Shown one piece after another: positions 1 to 11,592 of a DNA stretch of 64,000 nucleotides. The notes under the pieces are model-generated. The model saw only the letters and a program-made list of their open reading frames with translations, was not told the DNA's origin and searched no databases. Origin of the DNA: Roseovarius lutimaris. GTDB taxonomy: Bacteria; Pseudomonadota; Alphaproteobacteria; Rhodobacterales; Rhodobacteraceae. The stretch lies in contig NZ_FOVP01000007.1 in NCBI RefSeq assembly GCF_900115165.1, positions 122,912 to 186,911 on the forward strand, written 5' to 3'. The number at the start of each line of letters is the position of its first letter. Position 1 is the stretch's first letter. The translations under genes and the position numbers were made by a program.

Positions 1-1756
1 TAGTCACCGCATCCTCGTCCTTGGTGGACATCCCCGACAGGCCCTTGCCACCGCGTTTCTGGGCGCGGAAATCGTTCAGGGCGGTACGTTTGATATAGCC
101 GCCCTGGGTGATCGTCACGACCATGTCTTCGCGCTCGATCAGGTCTTCGTCTTCCATGTCGCCGGACCAGTCGACAATCTGGGTGCGGCGCGGCACGGCG
201 AACAACTCGCGGACCTCGCGCAGCTCGTCGGCGATGATCTGCATGATCCGCTCGCGGCTGGCCAGAATGGCAAGGTATTCCTTGATCTTGTCGGCCAGAT
301 CCTGAAGCTCGTCGGTGACCTCTTTCACGCCAAGCTGGGTCAGGCGTTGCAGACGCAGTTCAAGGATCGCGCGGGCCTGTATTTCGCTCAGGTTATAGGT
401 GCCGTCGTCATTGGCCGGATGACTCGGGTCATCAATCAGCGCGATATAGGGCAGGATATCGCCCGCAGGCCAGCGCCGTTCCATCAGCTTTCGGCGTGCC
501 TCGGCGGCATCGGCAGAGGCGCGGATCGTCGCCACGACCTCATCGACATTGGACACGGCAACCGCCAGACCACAGAGCACATGCGCGCGCTCGCGGGCCT
601 TGCGCAGATCATAGGCGGTGCGGCGTGCAACCACCTCTTCGCGGAAGGTGATGAACAGCGACAGGAACCGGTGCAGCGTCAGCTGCTCGGGCTTACCGCC
701 ATTCAGCGCCAGCATGTTACAGCCAAAATAGGTTTGCATCGGCGTGAAGCGGTACAATTGGTTAAGCACCACATCCGGCGTCGCATCGCGCTTTAGCTCA
801 ATCACCACACGTACGCCGTTGCGGTCGCTCTCGTCCTGCACATGGGCGATGTTTTCGATCTTCTTGTCGCGCGCCGCCTCGGCGATCCGTTCGATCATCG
901 TCGATTTGTTGACCTGATAGGGGATCTCGTCGATCACAACGGCATAGCGGTCCTTGCGGATTTCCTCGACCCGGGTCTTGGCGCGGATGATGACGCTGCC
1001 GCGCCCTTCAAGATAGGCTTTGCGCGCGCCGGTACGGCCAAGCATGATGCCCCCGGTGGGGAAATCGGGGCCGGGCACGTATTCGATAAGGTCTTCGCTT
1101 TCCAGATCGGGGTTGTCGATCAGCGCCAGCGTGGCATCAATCACCTCGCCAAGGTTGTGCGGCGGGATATTGGTGGCCATGCCAACCGCAATACCGCCCG
1201 CGCCATTGACCAGCATATTGGGAAAACGCGCCGGAAGAACGGTCGGCTCGCGGTCCTTGCCGTCATAGTTGTCCTGAAAGTTGACCGTCTCTTTTTCGAT
1301 ATCGGCCAGGAGATAGGCGGCCGGCTTGTCCATGCGCACTTCGGTATAGCGCATCGCGGCGGCGTTATCGCCATCCATCGAGCCAAAGTTGCCCTGACCA
1401 TCCAGAAGCGGCAACGACATCGAGAAATCCTGGGCCATCCGCACCAGCGCGTCATAAATCGCAGAGTCGCCGTGCGGGTGGTATTTCCCCATCACATCGC
1501 CGACCGCACGGGCCGATTTGCGATAGGGTTTGTCGTGGGTATTGCCGCTCTCATGCATCGCATAGAGGATGCGCCGGTGCACCGGTTTCAGCCCGTCGCG
1601 CAGGTCCGGAATCGCCCGGCTGACGATCACACTCATCGCGTAATCGAGGTAGGATGTTTTCATCTCCTCCGCGATCGAGATCACCGGCCCGTCATACGCG
1701 GGGCGCTCTGGCATGTTTTCTTCTGTATCTTCAGGGGGTTGGGGCGTATCGCTCAC
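1..1756 (-). CDS. gyrA: DNA gyrase subunit A (5' part, runs off the window)
   Basis: GyrA is the breakage-reunion subunit of DNA gyrase, which introduces negative supercoils using ATP hydrolysed by GyrB. About 585 codons are visible; the rest lies beyond base 1. With a GTG start at 1756 ([10 protein letters not shown]), the active-site tyrosine is Y137 in AAMRYTEV, matching E. coli Y122. The quinolone-resistance region reads [12 protein letters not shown], so the positions equal to E. coli S83 and D87 are the sensitive Ser (98) and Asp (102). The GyrA-box that starts the C-terminal DNA-wrapping domain (QKRGGKG) is just inside the window edge. In-frame ATG codons at 1777 and 1714 are alternative starts; 1756 gives the N-terminus usual in related bacteria and has GGGAAA upstream. 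Confidence 0.97.
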   Translation of the reverse strand, partial: MSDTPQPPEDTEENMPERPAYDGPVISIAEEMKTSYLDYAMSVIVSRAIPDLRDGLKPVHRRILYAMHESGNTHDKPYRKSARAVGDVMGKYHPHGDSAIYDALVRMAQDFSMSLPLLDGQGNFGSMDGDNAAAMRYTEVRMDKPAAYLLADIEKETVNFQDNYDGKDREPTVLPARFPNMLVNGAGGIAVGMATNIPPHNLGEVIDATLALIDNPDLESEDLIEYVPGPDFPTGGIMLGRTGARKAYLEGRGSVIIRAKTRVEEIRKDRYAVVIDEIPYQVNKSTMIERIAEAARDKKIENIAHVQDESDRNGVRVVIELKRDATPDVVLNQLYRFTPMQTYFGCNMLALNGGKPEQLTLHRFLSLFITFREEVVARRTAYDLRKARERAHVLCGLAVAVSNVDEVVATIRASADAAEARRKLMERRWPAGDILPYIALIDDPSHPANDDGTYNLSEIQARAILELRLQRLTQLGVKEVTDELQDLADKIKEYLAILASRERIMQIIADELREVRELFAVPRRTQIVDWSGDMEDEDLIEREDMVVTITQGGYIKRTALNDFRAQKRGGKGLSGMSTKDEDAVT

Positions 1757-1948
1757 GGTTTTTCCCGTCCTGTGCATTGGGTCTATATCTAGTTGCCTGC
1801 ACTATATCAGAGGCAGGATATTGGGTGCAATGGGCCAGCGACGTGGCGCCTGGCAGCCACCGCGCATAAGTGCTAACATGCTGTTTTCATTGAAAAGTAA
1901 TTTCTTTCTGGCATCATTGATCTTACAGGCAATTTTAGGAGCAGAAAA

Positions 1949-2218
1949 ATGCAAATGTCAGAGACTGAAATGATGCTGAAAGGCTATGGGCTGACCACCG
2001 CGGAATTTTTCTATCGGATGCCCGATTATCAGAATGTTCTCAATACCTACACCTGGCAGGACTATGATCTTGCGCCGGACCACCCCAAGCTGTTCGATTT
2101 CATCGAATTCTGGCAGCGCGAGCTTGATGGTCCCTTGCATTCGGTGCGCTTTAGCCATCGCAAATTGATTGCGCCGGGCGAATGGCGCAATGTGGTGGGC
2201 GAATTCACGCTTCATTGA
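1949..2218 (+). CDS. usg: Usg family protein
   Basis: A small soluble protein of 89 residues belonging to the Usg family, named after an ORF of unknown function in the Caulobacter trp operon region. The family pattern is visible: LTTAEFFYRMPDYQNVL, then TWQDYDLAPDHPKLFDFIEFW, then ELDGPLHSVRFSHRKLI. AGGAG lies 7 nt before the ATG; a second in-frame ATG two codons on is also possible. It stands alone here, divergent from gyrA, not next to trp genes. No biochemical role can be assigned. The family call is from remembered family sequences. Confidence 0.75.
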   Translation: MQMSETEMMLKGYGLTTAEFFYRMPDYQNVLNTYTWQDYDLAPDHPKLFDFIEFWQRELDGPLHSVRFSHRKLIAPGEWRNVVGEFTLH

Positions 2219-2223
2219 CGCGC

Positions 2224-2239
2224 GTGGGTTTCACCCACC
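2224..2239. repeat. Short palindrome after usg
   Basis: GTGGGT-TTC-ACCCAC forms a tight 6-bp hairpin followed by CCTAC, between the convergent usg and SYLF genes. It lacks a T tract, so it may be a short dispersed palindrome rather than a terminator. Similar GTGGGT/ACCCAC units are common between genes in many proteobacteria. Confidence 0.4.
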
Positions 2240-2279
2240 CTACAGGTCTATTGCAGGGCGGGCGCATCCACGATCCGCG

Positions 2280-2840
2280 TTACGGGATGATACGGCTGTA
2301 TTTCATGCCTTCAAGCGAGATTCCAGCCATTGCGCCGGCTTGGCCGAAGATCACTGCGACCACGGGAGAGGTCGATGTTGTGGTTTCTGCACGCAGGTTT
2401 TCGCCGGTGTCGTTGAACACATATTCGATATCTGCGCCCGCAGCCCAGCCCGACGAACGGCGGAAGCGTTCAAGCGCGTCCTGGGTCATGAAAAACAGCA
2501 CATGCGCGAATTGCTGTGCTCCGATCTGAAGGCCGACACTGCCCTTGGTGGCCGAATAGTAATCGACCGTCACGTCGTTGATTCGTAATGCGCCACGACC
2601 AAAGCCGCCGCCGACGAGAAAGCCCGCCTCTGTCACCACGGGCATGACCAGCATGCCGGTGGATTTCTCGGCAAGGGTGCGGGTGTTGGGGTACTTTTGG
2701 TACATGTGGTTGACGGTGGCATCGACGCGCGCGTCGATTTTGGCGGCGCCGCCGTTGCCCACACCATTGCCACATGCGGCCAACAGCGGCGTACCCGCCA
2801 CAAGGCCGAGAGTGAAACTACGTCTTGTTAGAATGCTCAT
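2280..2840 (-). CDS. SYLF (Ysc84-type) domain lipoprotein
   Basis: A predicted exported lipoprotein of 186 residues with a SYLF/Ysc84 lipid-binding domain. The N-terminus combines a twin-arginine-like motif (TRRSFTLG) with a lipobox (LLAAC at about residue 22), so Tat export followed by lipidation is inferred. The mature part shows the family features LAEKSTGMLVMPVV, GFLVGGGFGRGAL, YYSATKGSVGLQIGAQ and the terminal GISLEGMKYSRI. An upstream in-frame ATG at 2927 would add 29 residues that look non-native, so 2840 is preferred. SYLF proteins bind phosphoinositides in eukaryotes; the bacterial role is not known. It sits convergent with usg and downstream of hemB. Confidence 0.8.
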   Translation of the reverse strand: MSILTRRSFTLGLVAGTPLLAACGNGVGNGGAAKIDARVDATVNHMYQKYPNTRTLAEKSTGMLVMPVVTEAGFLVGGGFGRGALRINDVTVDYYSATKGSVGLQIGAQQFAHVLFFMTQDALERFRRSSGWAAGADIEYVFNDTGENLRAETTTSTSPVVAVIFGQAGAMAGISLEGMKYSRIIP

Positions 2841-2966
2841 GTCATTGCCTGTGTGTTGCCTATTGGGGCCGGTCTTTTGGCATACCGGTCTGGCGCAGAG
2901 TATAGGGGCAGGGGCGCGCCCTGTCACTATGGATTGCGGTCGTGCGCGGGATGTTGCGTAAAACGC

Positions 2967-4052
<1,086 letters not shown>

Positions 4053-4089
4053 CTAAGAGAGGCGACGGTGATGGTTTAAGGGCTCTGTC

Positions 4090-4617
4090 GTGGACTGGTA
4101 TCAAAACGTTTTCGAGCTGATCGACTTTCGCAGCTTCAGTAATCTGTGGTTCTGGATCGCGCTTGCCGTGACCTGGTCATCGGCAAGCCATTGGGTGCTT
4201 GGTGTGCCATGGGATATGGCCGTGCGCGCCCACAAAGGCAAAAACGCACAATCCGTTGTCGACTTTGAAGACATGGTGCGTATCAACACCAACCGGATAT
4301 TGTTCATTGCTCATGAATCCGGGCTTTTGCTGTGCGGGATGGTGGCCTTTGCGATGACGGTTCTGGTGCTTCTGGGGTTTGTCTATGACAACGAATTCTC
4401 GCAAGCCGTGTTTTTGCTCGGCATGCCGCTCATTCTGGTGGGGTTGTTGTCGGTGCATACCGCGACGCGCATTCAGGCCGAGGCCCTTACCGAGGCGGCG
4501 CTGATCAAGCGGCTTCACAGGCATCGCTTCATCATTCAGGTGATCGGTGTGGTCTCGCTGTTCTTTACGGCTATGTGGGGCATGTATCAAAACATGAACG
4601 CCGGCGTTCTGGGCTAA
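4090..4617 (+). CDS. DUF599 family membrane protein
   Basis: A 175-residue protein with about four hydrophobic helices (near residues 18-35, 77-97, 105-123 and 150-167), resembling the DUF599 family. The start is GTG, with AAGGG about 9 nt upstream, giving MDWYQNVFELIDFRSFSNLWFW. A conserved-looking stretch INTNRILFIAHESG precedes the second helix. I recall close Rhodobacterales relatives sometimes being labelled as a SufBCD complex component, but nothing in the sequence supports an Fe-S role. Its stop lies 36 bp before mfd on the same strand, so co-transcription is possible. Function unknown. Confidence 0.7.
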   Translation: MDWYQNVFELIDFRSFSNLWFWIALAVTWSSASHWVLGVPWDMAVRAHKGKNAQSVVDFEDMVRINTNRILFIAHESGLLLCGMVAFAMTVLVLLGFVYDNEFSQAVFLLGMPLILVGLLSVHTATRIQAEALTEAALIKRLHRHRFIIQVIGVVSLFFTAMWGMYQNMNAGVLG

Positions 4618-4653
4618 GCAAGGCCCGCGCCCGGCCATGAAGGTTGGACTGGC

Positions 4654-7600
4654 ATGACATCTGCGACCCATATCACAGTCGGCGGCGCGCCCGAGGGCTA
4701 TGACGCCGCTCTTCTGCTGAAAGAGGTTGAAAAGACCGGTGCGCCGCTGGTGCATGTGGCGCGCGATGACAAGCGGATGGCGGCGATGGCCGCCGCCTTG
4801 CGGTTCTTTGCGCCCGATATGCCGGTTGTCACCTTTCCCGGCTGGGATTGCCTGCCCTATGACCGGGTGTCGCCCAATGCCGATATTTCGGCCACGCGCA
4901 TGGCGACGCTGGCGGGGCTTGTGCATGGCATGCCGGACCGCTTTGTTCTGCTGACCACGCTCAATGCCGCGAGCCAATACCTTCCGGCGCGCGAGGTTCT
5001 GCGCGATGCGGCGTTTTCGGCGCGGGTCGGCGAGCGGGTTGACGAGGCGGCGCTGCGCAACTTTCTGGTGCGCATGGGCTTTACCCAGGCCCCGACGGTG
5101 ACCGAACCCGGCGATTATGCGCTGCGCGGCGGCATCATCGACATCTTTCCGCCGGGCGAGGGCGGGCCGGTGCGGCTTGATCTCTTCGGCGATGTGCTTG
5201 ACGGCGCGCGCCGGTTTGATCCGGCCACGCAACGTACAACCGAAAAGCTTGATCTGATCGAGCTTGCCCCGGTCAGCGAGGTTATTCTCGACGAAGCCGC
5301 AATCCGCCGCTTTCGGCAGAATTACCGGATCGAATTCGGCGCCGCCGGCACCGATGATCCGCTCTACGAGGCGGTGAGCGCAGGGCGCAAACATGCCGGT
5401 GTCGAGCATTGGCTGCCGTTCTTTCACGCCCACCTTGAGACGCTGTTTGATTATCTGCCAAAGGCCACGATCAGCCTTGACGATCAGGTCACGCCAACCC
5501 GTCTGGCCCGCTGGGACAGCATCGCCGATCAATATGAAACCCGCCATTTGGCGCTGAGCCAGAAGTCACGCGGCGATACGATTTACAAACCGGTGCCGCC
5601 GGGCCTGCTTTATCTCGACGATGCCGCCTGGGAGGCCGCGACAGGCGCGCGCCGGGTGCTGCAGCTTGTGCCGCTGCCCCAGGCCACCGGGCCGGCGGTG
5701 ATTGATGCCGGCGGGCGCATCGGGCGCAATTTCGCGCCGGAACGCCAGCAGGAAAACATAAATCTTTTCAGTGTCCTGAAGGATCATGTTGAGGCAAAGC
5801 TTGCCAATGGTCCGGTGCTCGTCGCGAGCTATTCCGAGGGCGCGCGCGAGCGTCTTGAAGGGCTGCTTGAAGATGAGGGCCTGATCGGCGCGGTGACCGT
5901 GACCGATGCCCGCCGGATCGCCAGGCGCGGGCTGCATCTTGCGGTCTGGCCGCTCGAACATGGCTTTGAATCGCCAGACCTGACGGTGATTGCCGAACAG
6001 GATGTGCTGGGGGAACGGCTGATCCGCTCGGCGGGGCGGCGGCGCAAGGCCGAGAATTTCCTGACCGAGGCGCAAAGCCTGAGCGCGGGCGATCTTGTGG
6101 TGCATGTCGATCATGGCATCGGGCGCTATCTTGGGCTTGAGGTGATCACCGCCGCCGGGGCGGCGCATGAATGTCTGGTGCTGGAATATGCCGAGACCGC
6201 CAAGCTTTACCTGCCGGTCGAAAACATCGAACTCTTGTCGAAATACGGCCATGACGAGGGGTTGCTCGACCGTCTTGGCGGCGGCGCCTGGCAGGCCAAA
6301 AAGGCCCGCCTCAAGGAACGCATCCGCGAGATGGCCGAGCGGCTTATTCGCGTGGCCGCCGAACGCGCGCTGCGCCGTGCCCCCGCGATCGAGGCCGAGC
6401 ATCACGCCTGGGAGGCCTTTGCCGCCCGCTTTCCCTATCAGGAAACCGACGATCAGCTGGCGGCCATCGCGGATGTGATGGCCGATCTCGACAGTGGCAC
6501 ACCGATGGATCGTCTGATCTGTGGCGATGTCGGATTTGGCAAGACCGAGGTGGCGATGCGCGCGGCCTTTGTGGCGGCGATGTCGGGCCTGCAGGTGGCG
6601 GTGATCGCCCCCACGACCCTTTTGGCGCGCCAGCATTATCAGGAATTCGCCAAACGTTTTCGCGGTTTTCCGGTCTCGGTGCGCCCGCTGTCGCGCTTTG
6701 TGTCAAGCGCCGAGGCCGCCAAAACCCGCGAGGCGATGGCCAAGGGAACGGTCGAGATCATCATCGGCACCCATGCTCTTTTGGCCAAGTCGATCCGGTT
6801 TCATAACCTTGGTTTGCTTATCATCGACGAGGAACAGCGCTTTGGGGTGAACCATAAGGAACGCCTCAAACAGCTGCGCTCGGATGTGCATGTGCTAACG
6901 CTGACGGCGACGCCGATCCCGCGTACCCTGCAACTGTCGCTGTCGGGGGTGCGCGATCTGTCGATCATCGGCACGCCGCCCGTCGACCGGTTGTCGATCC
7001 GCACCTATGTCAGCGAGTTCGATAGTGTCACCATCCGCGAGGCGTTGTTGCGCGAACATTATCGCGGCGGGCAGTCGTTCTATGTGGTGCCCCGGATCAG
7101 CGACCTGCCGGAAATCGAAGCGTTCATGGCGGCGCAGATGCCGGAGCTGAGCTATGTCATTGCCCATGGCCAGATGGCGGCGGGCGAGCTTGATGACCGC
7201 ATGAACGCCTTTTACGATGGCAAATACGATGTGCTTCTGGCGACGACCATCGTGGAATCCGGCCTTGATATCCCGACCGCCAACACGATGATCATTCACC
7301 GCGCCGATATGTTCGGCCTGAGCCAGCTTTACCAGATCCGTGGCCGGGTCGGGCGCTCGAAAACGCGGGCCTATGCCTATCTGACGACCAAGCCGCGCGT
7401 GCCGCTGACGCCGGGCGCCGAAAAGCGCCTGCGGGTGCTGGGGAGCCTCGATACGCTTGGCGCGGGCTTTACCCTTGCCAGTCAGGATCTTGATATTCGC
7501 GGGGCCGGTAACCTGTTGGGCGAAGAACAATCCGGCCAGATGCGCGATGTCGGCTATGAGTTGTATCAATCCATGCTGGAAGAGGCGATCGCCAAGATCA

Positions 7601-8115
7601 AATCCGGCCAGATGGAGGGGCTGTCGGAAGCCGATGAACAATGGGCGCCGCAGATCAACCTTGGCGTGCCGGTTCTGATTCCCGAGGCCTTTGTGCCCGA
7701 TCTTGACGTGCGCCTTGGGCTTTACCGCCGCCTGAGCGGGTTGGAGACCAAGGTCGAGCTTGAAGGCTTTGCCGCCGAGTTGATCGACCGGTTCGGCAAG
7801 CTGCCGCGCGAGGTCAATATGCTGATGCTCGTGGTGCGCATCAAGGCGATGTGCAAACGCGCCGGGATTGCCAAGCTTGACGGCGGGCCCAAGGGCGCGA
7901 CGATCCAGTTTCACAACGACAAGTTCGCCTCGCCGCAGGGGCTTGTGGAGTTCATCAACGATCAGCGCGGATTGGCCAAGGTACGCGACAACAAGATCGT
8001 CGTGCGCCGCGACTGGAAGGGTGAAACCGACCGTATCAAGGGCGCCTTCGCGATTGCCCGCGATCTCGCGGAAAAGCTTATTGCGGAAAAGAAAAAAGCG
8101 TCGGCAAAGGGCTGA
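4654..8115 (+). CDS. mfd: Transcription-repair coupling factor
   Basis: Mfd displaces RNA polymerase stalled at DNA lesions and recruits UvrA, coupling transcription to nucleotide excision repair. The 1153 residues match the family length. Order of domains: UvrB-like N-terminal region (about 1-350), RNA-polymerase-binding CarD-like segment ([16 protein letters not shown], about 480), then a RecG-like translocase with Walker [10 protein letters not shown] (about 625), the DEEQ box (about 725), [14 protein letters not shown] and the QIRGRVGRS motif, and a C-terminal TRCF domain (about 1000-1100). A GAAGG stretch precedes the ATG. No disruption is seen. Confidence 0.98.
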   Translation: MTSATHITVGGAPEGYDAALLLKEVEKTGAPLVHVARDDKRMAAMAAALRFFAPDMPVVTFPGWDCLPYDRVSPNADISATRMATLAGLVHGMPDRFVLLTTLNAASQYLPAREVLRDAAFSARVGERVDEAALRNFLVRMGFTQAPTVTEPGDYALRGGIIDIFPPGEGGPVRLDLFGDVLDGARRFDPATQRTTEKLDLIELAPVSEVILDEAAIRRFRQNYRIEFGAAGTDDPLYEAVSAGRKHAGVEHWLPFFHAHLETLFDYLPKATISLDDQVTPTRLARWDSIADQYETRHLALSQKSRGDTIYKPVPPGLLYLDDAAWEAATGARRVLQLVPLPQATGPAVIDAGGRIGRNFAPERQQENINLFSVLKDHVEAKLANGPVLVASYSEGARERLEGLLEDEGLIGAVTVTDARRIARRGLHLAVWPLEHGFESPDLTVIAEQDVLGERLIRSAGRRRKAENFLTEAQSLSAGDLVVHVDHGIGRYLGLEVITAAGAAHECLVLEYAETAKLYLPVENIELLSKYGHDEGLLDRLGGGAWQAKKARLKERIREMAERLIRVAAERALRRAPAIEAEHHAWEAFAARFPYQETDDQLAAIADVMADLDSGTPMDRLICGDVGFGKTEVAMRAAFVAAMSGLQVAVIAPTTLLARQHYQEFAKRFRGFPVSVRPLSRFVSSAEAAKTREAMAKGTVEIIIGTHALLAKSIRFHNLGLLIIDEEQRFGVNHKERLKQLRSDVHVLTLTATPIPRTLQLSLSGVRDLSIIGTPPVDRLSIRTYVSEFDSVTIREALLREHYRGGQSFYVVPRISDLPEIEAFMAAQMPELSYVIAHGQMAAGELDDRMNAFYDGKYDVLLATTIVESGLDIPTANTMIIHRADMFGLSQLYQIRGRVGRSKTRAYAYLTTKPRVPLTPGAEKRLRVLGSLDTLGAGFTLASQDLDIRGAGNLLGEEQSGQMRDVGYELYQSMLEEAIAKIKSGQMEGLSEADEQWAPQINLGVPVLIPEAFVPDLDVRLGLYRRLSGLETKVELEGFAAELIDRFGKLPREVNMLMLVVRIKAMCKRAGIAKLDGGPKGATIQFHNDKFASPQGLVEFINDQRGLAKVRDNKIVVRRDWKGETDRIKGAFAIARDLAEKLIAEKKKASAKG

Positions 8116-8125
8116 GGCCGGGCAA

Positions 8126-8187
8126 GGGGGCGCTGCCCCCATCGCTTGCAGCGATTCCCCCGGGATATTTTTGGCCAGAAGAAACAG
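8126..8187 (+). repeat. Dispersed intergenic repeat, copy A
   Basis: Between mfd and the amidase gene. It holds two adjacent small hairpins, GGGGGC-GCT-GCCCCC (8126-8140) and ATCGCT-TGC-AGCGAT (8141-8155), followed by CCCGGGATATTTTTGGCCAG and AAGAAACAG. The last part recurs in inverted orientation at 43353-43380 with only a few differences. It is non-coding; the two hairpins could also end mfd transcription. Confidence 0.6.
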
Positions 8188-8245
8188 GGTGTTGTGCTCT
8201 GCCATGCACGGTCATAGCCTGTGACGGGACAGAGGGAGGCGGGCG

Positions 8246-9643
8246 ATGGATATCACGGGGCTTGAGGCGGGCGATCTTGTCGGGATGCTGTCGCGCAAGG
8301 AGATCGGCGCGCAGGAACTGATGCGCGCCACGCTTGAGAGGATTGCGGCCACCAACGGGGCTGTGAATGCGATTGTTGAGCTGCGCGACGAAGATACCCT
8401 TATGAAAGAGGCGCGGGCGGCGGACAATGCGGCGAGCCGTGGCGCGCTTTTTGGCCTGCCGATGGCGGTCAAGGATCTGGCCAATGTGGCGGGGTTGGCG
8501 ACCTCGCAGGGCTCGCCGTTGTTTGCCGGTCAGGTGGCGCAGACGGACGATCTTCATGTGGCGCGGATGCGCGCGGCGGGGGCGATTTTCATCGGCAAAA
8601 CCAACACGCCCGAGTTTGGCCTTGGCAGCCATACGTTCAACCCGGTGCATGGGGTGACGCTGAACCCCTATGATCCCGGTCGCTCTTGTGGCGGATCATC
8701 CGGTGGGGCGGCGGTCGCCCTGGCCTGTGGCATGCTGAGCCTGGCCGACGGGTCGGACATGATGGGCAGCCTGCGCAATCCGGCGGGCTGGTGCAATGTC
8801 TATGGCATGCGCCCAAGCTGGTCGCTGGTGCCGAGCGAGCCGCGCGCCGATACCTTTTTGCATCAGCTCTCGACCAACGGCCCGATGGCGCGCAGCCCGC
8901 GCGACATGGCGCGGCTTTTGGCGGTCATGGCTGGGCCTGATCCGCGTCAGCCGCATGGCGCAGCCGCGCCGGATCTCGGCGATATCAGGCCAAAGGCCAA
9001 GGACGCGCGGATCGGCTGGTTGGGCGACTGGGGCGGGGCCTGGCCGTTTGAGGCGGGTATATTGGACCTCTCGGAAGAGGCCCTGCGGGTGTTTGAGGGG
9101 CTTGGCGCGACGGTCGAGCCGGTGCAACCGCCGTTTAGCCGTGATGCGCTCTGGCAAAGCTGGGTCACCCTGCGCCACTGGGCGGTTTCGGCCAATCTGA
9201 CGCCGCTGCTGGAGAGTGGGCGGTTGAAGCCCGAAGCGGTCTGGGAGGTGGAACAGGGGCAACGGCTGAGCGCGCTGGATGTGCACAAGGCCAGCGTCAT
9301 TCGCAGCGGCTGGTTTGCCGCCGCCGCGCGGGTGTTTGATCACTATGACGCTCTTGCCCTGCCGACGGCGCAGGTCTGGCCGTTTCCGGCCGATTGGACC
9401 TATCCCAAGGAGATCGCGGGCCAGCAGATGGACAGCTATCACCGCTGGATGGAGGTGGTGGTGCCGGCCTCACTGGCGGGCTTGCCTGCGGTGGCGGTGC
9501 CGGCCGGATTTGGCGAAAACTGCCTGCCGATGGGGATTCAGCTTATCGGGCGGCGCGGTGACGATGCGCGGCTTCTGGAGCTGGCGCAGGCCTATCACGA
9601 GGCAACGCTTTGGCCAACCCGGCGGCCGCCTGTGCCAAGCTGA
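8246..9643 (+). CDS. Amidase (amidase-signature family)
   Basis: A 465-residue amidase-signature hydrolase that should cleave C-N amide bonds through a Ser-cisSer-Lys triad. The lysine is in GLPMAVKDLANV (about residue 75), the cis-serine in CGGSSGGAAVALACG (about 151) and the nucleophilic serine in DGSDMMGSLRNPAG (about 174). The C-terminal part ends LPMGIQLIGRRGDDARLLELAQAY, as in this family. GAGGGAGG lies about 8 nt before the ATG. The substrate cannot be told; it is unlikely to be GatA, since no gatB or gatC is adjacent. It may form a unit with the membrane-protein gene 68 bp downstream. Confidence 0.9.
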   Translation: MDITGLEAGDLVGMLSRKEIGAQELMRATLERIAATNGAVNAIVELRDEDTLMKEARAADNAASRGALFGLPMAVKDLANVAGLATSQGSPLFAGQVAQTDDLHVARMRAAGAIFIGKTNTPEFGLGSHTFNPVHGVTLNPYDPGRSCGGSSGGAAVALACGMLSLADGSDMMGSLRNPAGWCNVYGMRPSWSLVPSEPRADTFLHQLSTNGPMARSPRDMARLLAVMAGPDPRQPHGAAAPDLGDIRPKAKDARIGWLGDWGGAWPFEAGILDLSEEALRVFEGLGATVEPVQPPFSRDALWQSWVTLRHWAVSANLTPLLESGRLKPEAVWEVEQGQRLSALDVHKASVIRSGWFAAAARVFDHYDALALPTAQVWPFPADWTYPKEIAGQQMDSYHRWMEVVVPASLAGLPAVAVPAGFGENCLPMGIQLIGRRGDDARLLELAQAYHEATLWPTRRPPVPS

Positions 9644-9711
9644 GTTTGAGTTATATCTTTGCGACGGGGGCGGTCTTGGCTACCCTTCGGCAAAACCGAA
9701 AAGGGGGCAAG

Positions 9712-10497
9712 ATGCCAGCCAATGAGATCAAGCCGCTTGGACGGCCCGAAATGGGGGAGGTGCGCTTTGCCATGCTGGGCGAGGCGTTGCGCCGGGGCTG
9801 GCGCGACATGCGCCGCGCGCCGGGCTATGCGGTTGCTTTTGCGGGTGTATATGTGGCAGTGGGGCTTGTCATGGCCGGGGTCACCTGGAGCACCGGCAAA
9901 AGTTACTGGCTCATCTTTGCCGCCGTTGGTTTTCCGCTGGTGGGGCCATTCGCCGCCGTAGGGTTTTACGAGGTCAGCCATCGCCTTGAGCAGGGCCGCG
10001 CGCTTGTTGCCACCGAGGTGATGGGCGTGATTGCCCATCAGCGGCGGCGCCAGTTGCCGTCGATCTGCGCGATCATCATCATGGTGTTTCTGTTCTGGTT
10101 CTTTCTGGCGCATATGATTTTTGCGCTGTTCCTCGGGCTTTCAAAGATGACCAATGTGTCTTCGTCGTTTGAGGTTTATCTTACGCCAGAGGGGCTGAGC
10201 ATGCTCACCGTCGGCACCGCCGTTGGCGCGGTTTTTGCGCTTTTCATCTATGCAATCACGGTGATTTCCCTGCCGCTTTTGCTGGATCGTGAGGTGGATT
10301 TCGTGACGGCGATGCTGGCCAGCCTTGAGGTGGTTGTGCATAATCCCGTGCCGATGCTGGCCTGGGGCGTGATGATTGCGGTGCTGACCTTTCTGGCGTT
10401 GCTGCCGGGGTTTTTGGGGCTGTTTATTGTCTTGCCGCTTTTGGGGCATGCGACTTGGCATCTCTACAGGCAAATCTGCGCGGCGGGTAAGGGATGA
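9712..10497 (+). CDS. DUF2189 family integral membrane protein
   Basis: A 261-residue multi-pass membrane protein that fits the DUF2189 family. About six hydrophobic segments are visible; the N-terminal cytoplasmic part LGEALRRGWRDMRRAP leads into the first helix. The segment GFYEVSHRLEQGR before the third helix is typical of the family. AAAAGGGGGC lies just before the ATG at 9712; a longer frame from 9610 overlaps the amidase end and looks spurious. No function is known for the family. Confidence 0.75.
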   Translation: MPANEIKPLGRPEMGEVRFAMLGEALRRGWRDMRRAPGYAVAFAGVYVAVGLVMAGVTWSTGKSYWLIFAAVGFPLVGPFAAVGFYEVSHRLEQGRALVATEVMGVIAHQRRRQLPSICAIIIMVFLFWFFLAHMIFALFLGLSKMTNVSSSFEVYLTPEGLSMLTVGTAVGAVFALFIYAITVISLPLLLDREVDFVTAMLASLEVVVHNPVPMLAWGVMIAVLTFLALLPGFLGLFIVLPLLGHATWHLYRQICAAGKG

Positions 10498-10591
10498 GCC
10501 GCCTGGATATGCCCTTTCGAGGCAAGCCGTTTGGATGTACACACTTGCCTGCGGGAAACCGACCCTGATTTCACCATCACAAGAGGCGTCC

Positions 10592-11479
10592 ATGACGCGT
10601 AGGGATACACACATCTTCAACCCTATCAGATCGGGGGTTTTGGCCCTGATCCTGCTATCCAGCGCCACTGGTGCTTTGGCGCAGGACGCGCTCAGCCGAT
10701 CCGTGCAGGACGTCGAGGCGCGGATCGGCGGGCGTATCGGCTATGCCATGAGCGACCTGCACAGCGGGCAAACCTGGGGCTACAGGGCCGACGACCGGTT
10801 TCCCGTCTCAAGCACGTTCAAGGCTTTGTTGTGCGGCGTGATCCTGGCCCGCGTCGATGCCGGTGAAGAGGCTCTGGACCGTCTTGTCACCTTCGGCGCG
10901 GGTGATCTGGTCACCTATTCCCCGGTGACTGAAACCCGGCTCGCCACCGGGATGACCGTCGGTGAATTGTGCAAGTCGGCGGTTACGATCAGCGACAACA
11001 CGGCGGGCAACCTGCTTCTGGCAACGGTTGACGGACCTGAGGGGTTCACCGCGGCCCTGCGCGATATCGGCGACACGACCACCCGGCTTGACCGCTGGGA
11101 AACCGCGCTGAACGAGGGCGCACCGGGTGACATGAAAGATACCACGACGCCGCAGGCGGCGCTGTCCACGCTCAGGGCGCTGCTTTTCGGGGAGGTGTTG
11201 ACGCCGACCTCGCGTCGGCAACTGGCCGACTGGATGATCGCCGATGCGGTCGCCGACGATCTCTTGCGCGCCAGCCTGCCCGAAGCTTGGGTCATCGGTG
11301 ACAAGAGCGGCGCGGGGGGCCATGGCTCGCGATCCATTATCGCCGTGATCTGGCCGACACCGGACCGCCCGGTTCTGGCCGCGATCTATATGACCGAAAA
11401 CGACGCGGACATGCCCGCGCGCAATGCGGCCATCGCCGAGATTGGCGCGGCGATGTTTGCAGAGCTTCGGGCCCGGTAG
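10592..11479 (+). CDS. Class A beta-lactamase
   Basis: A 295-residue periplasmic serine beta-lactamase with a signal peptide ending near ATGALA-QD. All class A motifs are in place at an offset of 4 from Ambler numbering: S74-T-F-K77 (S70/K73), S134-D-N136 (S130-N132), E170 in RWETALNE (E166), K238-S-G (K234) and R247 (R244). C81 and C127 could form the TEM-type disulfide. The sequence blends TEM-like parts (DRFPVSSTFKALLCG) and CARB-like parts (DTTTPQAALSTL, GSRSIIAVIW). Position 167, normally Pro, is Thr here. AGAGG lies 5 nt before the ATG. It is most likely a chromosomal enzyme, as base use matches its neighbours and no mobile element is near. Confidence 0.92.
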   Translation: MTRRDTHIFNPIRSGVLALILLSSATGALAQDALSRSVQDVEARIGGRIGYAMSDLHSGQTWGYRADDRFPVSSTFKALLCGVILARVDAGEEALDRLVTFGAGDLVTYSPVTETRLATGMTVGELCKSAVTISDNTAGNLLLATVDGPEGFTAALRDIGDTTTRLDRWETALNEGAPGDMKDTTTPQAALSTLRALLFGEVLTPTSRRQLADWMIADAVADDLLRASLPEAWVIGDKSGAGGHGSRSIIAVIWPTPDRPVLAAIYMTENDADMPARNAAIAEIGAAMFAELRAR

Positions 11480-11592
11480 GCGCCAAGGCGGCCTGTCAAA
11501 ACCGGCCCGATCCGGCCCCGTTGACCGGTGCCGATTAATGGCATGGCTCTTGGTTTCATCGGCCTCTGAATGCGCAGGTTCGGCGGTTCAGA

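Noticed and set aside
842..1792. Long plus-strand open frame of 316 codons across the gyrA region
   Set aside because: It is the reverse-strand shadow of gyrA, whose translation matches GyrA over the full visible length.
4177..5547. Minus-strand open frame of 456 codons over the DUF599 and mfd genes
   Set aside because: Opposite-strand shadow in GC-rich DNA; the plus-strand proteins are clear family members.
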